Shown here: positions 63,469-64,000 of the stretch, one piece after another
Position numbering within the stretch: the stretch's first letter is position 1
Layout: each line of letters opens with the position of its first letter
From: Thermoplasmatota archaeon
GTDB taxonomy: Archaea > Thermoplasmatota > Thermoplasmata > Thermoplasmatales > GCA-001856825
Direction of reading: 5' to 3'
DNA: 64,000 nucleotides
NCBI GenBank assembly: GCA_023381415.1
Contig: JAMCUN010000032.1
Span: forward strand, 27,025 to 91,024
Position numbers and translations under genes: made by a program
Notes under the pieces: model-generated
What the model was told of the DNA's origin: nothing
The model's input: only the letters and a program-made list of their open reading frames with translations
Database searches by the model: none

Positions 63469-63981
63469 CTAATCTGTTAAAAAATTTTGATCATTCCGCA
63501 AAATCTCACCTGCTATCTCTTCAGGTGATTTTGAAGTTGTATCCAGATAATTTCTTGGTTTAGGATTAAGAGCATTGAACTCTTCGAGTAAAACCAGGCA
63601 TCGTTCCTCCATAGATTCTGTCCTTTCGTTGTCTCTTTGCAATAAAGAACTCTTGTCAGCAAGAAGAATCACGTATTTTGTGATGACGTCTCTTTTTCCG
63701 ATTGCGTCTTTTAGATACCTCACTTTGCTGGGGAAAACCACGGCATCAATCACAACATCAAAACCGGAATCCAAGAAATTCTTGGTGAGTTCAGCGATGT
63801 TCTTCCAGGTTAAATTATCCTGACTAACGTCTTTCCACGGAGCTAAATGTCCTCCAATGATCATATGATGCACATGGTCTCCAGAAATCAACGCACTTTT
63901 AGGGAGACTGTTAGCTACCAATTTAGAAATTGTTGACTTTCCAACTGCTGACGGGCCAGAGATGACGTAAATCGTATTCAT
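63469..63981 (-). CDS. Small P-loop kinase-like protein
   Basis: A 170-residue protein with Walker A ISGPSAVGKSTISK near residue 7, ALISGDHVHHMI, VVIDAVVF and a likely lid with LLQRDNERTESMEER. The pattern resembles AAA_33/zeta-toxin-like or chloramphenicol-phosphotransferase-like kinases. Convergent with the VapC gene. Substrate unknown. Confidence 0.75.
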   Translation of the reverse strand: MNTIYVISGPSAVGKSTISKLVANSLPKSALISGDHVHHMIIGGHLAPWKDVSQDNLTWKNIAELTKNFLDSGFDVVIDAVVFPSKVRYLKDAIGKRDVITKYVILLADKSSLLQRDNERTESMEERCLVLLEEFNALNPKPRNYLDTTSKSPEEIAGEILRNDQNFLTD

Positions 63982-64000
63982 GTGCTGAGTAATCGATTGG

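Overview
The window looks like chromosomal DNA of a thermoacidophilic-type euryarchaeon, most plausibly Thermoplasmata. Signs of this are an archaeal replication and housekeeping set (RPA and RPA-associated protein, archaeal-type S-adenosylmethionine synthetase, archaeal type IA topoisomerase, SMC-ScpA, Dph6, DUF2070), an archaeal adenylate kinase, a glycerate kinase, an M1 tricorn-factor-like aminopeptidase, and many apparently leaderless GTG/TTG/ATG genes with a TATA box about 25 bases upstream. The assignment is inferred from gene content, not from a marker-gene tree. I recognised no rRNA, tRNA, CRISPR array or intact insertion sequence.

Region 1 (about 0.7-25 kb) is a compact, apparently complete dissimilatory sulfate reduction island. 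It has sat, aprBA-qmoABC, a dsrC-x-dsrA-dsrB-dsrM-dsrK operon that ends with the sirohaem genes (SUMT and Met8-type dehydrogenase), and a nearby DsrE-like gene. Sulfate activation makes PPi and APS reduction makes AMP. A K+-independent-type H+-pumping pyrophosphatase and an archaeal adenylate kinase lie beside the apr-qmo genes and would recycle both. A TauE/SafE plus DUF1634 pair and an acetate-permease-like protein are candidate solute transporters. A palindrome CCTTA-N4-TAAGG occurs five times exactly, and about twice more with mismatches, just upstream of these transcription units and of a small winged-helix gene. This looks like a dedicated regulon.

Region 2 (26.6-37.6 kb) holds an M1 aminopeptidase with a HEAT-like tail and a haem cluster: hemH-hemE on the minus strand, and divergently a SPASM radical SAM gene, a HemJ/CopD-like membrane protein, and hemL-hemC-hemD-hemA-hemB. 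The early enzymes also supply uroporphyrinogen III for sirohaem in the sulfite reductase, so this region serves region 1.

Region 3 (37.7-59.3 kb) is mostly housekeeping: a radical SAM-glycosyltransferase-flippase-like-DUF2070 group, topA, smc-scpA, a GNAT acetyltransferase with the S-adenosylmethionine synthetase, purH, rpa with its associated gene, two amidohydrolases, glycerate kinase and dph6. FolP (partial, left edge) and PurH both point to folate use.

Region 4 (59.3-64 kb) is sparser and accessory-like: a class V aminotransferase, an overlooked 59-residue protein, a MarR-like regulator with a palindromic operator, small orphan proteins, a VapBC-type toxin-antitoxin pair, a P-loop kinase and possible decayed coding sequence.
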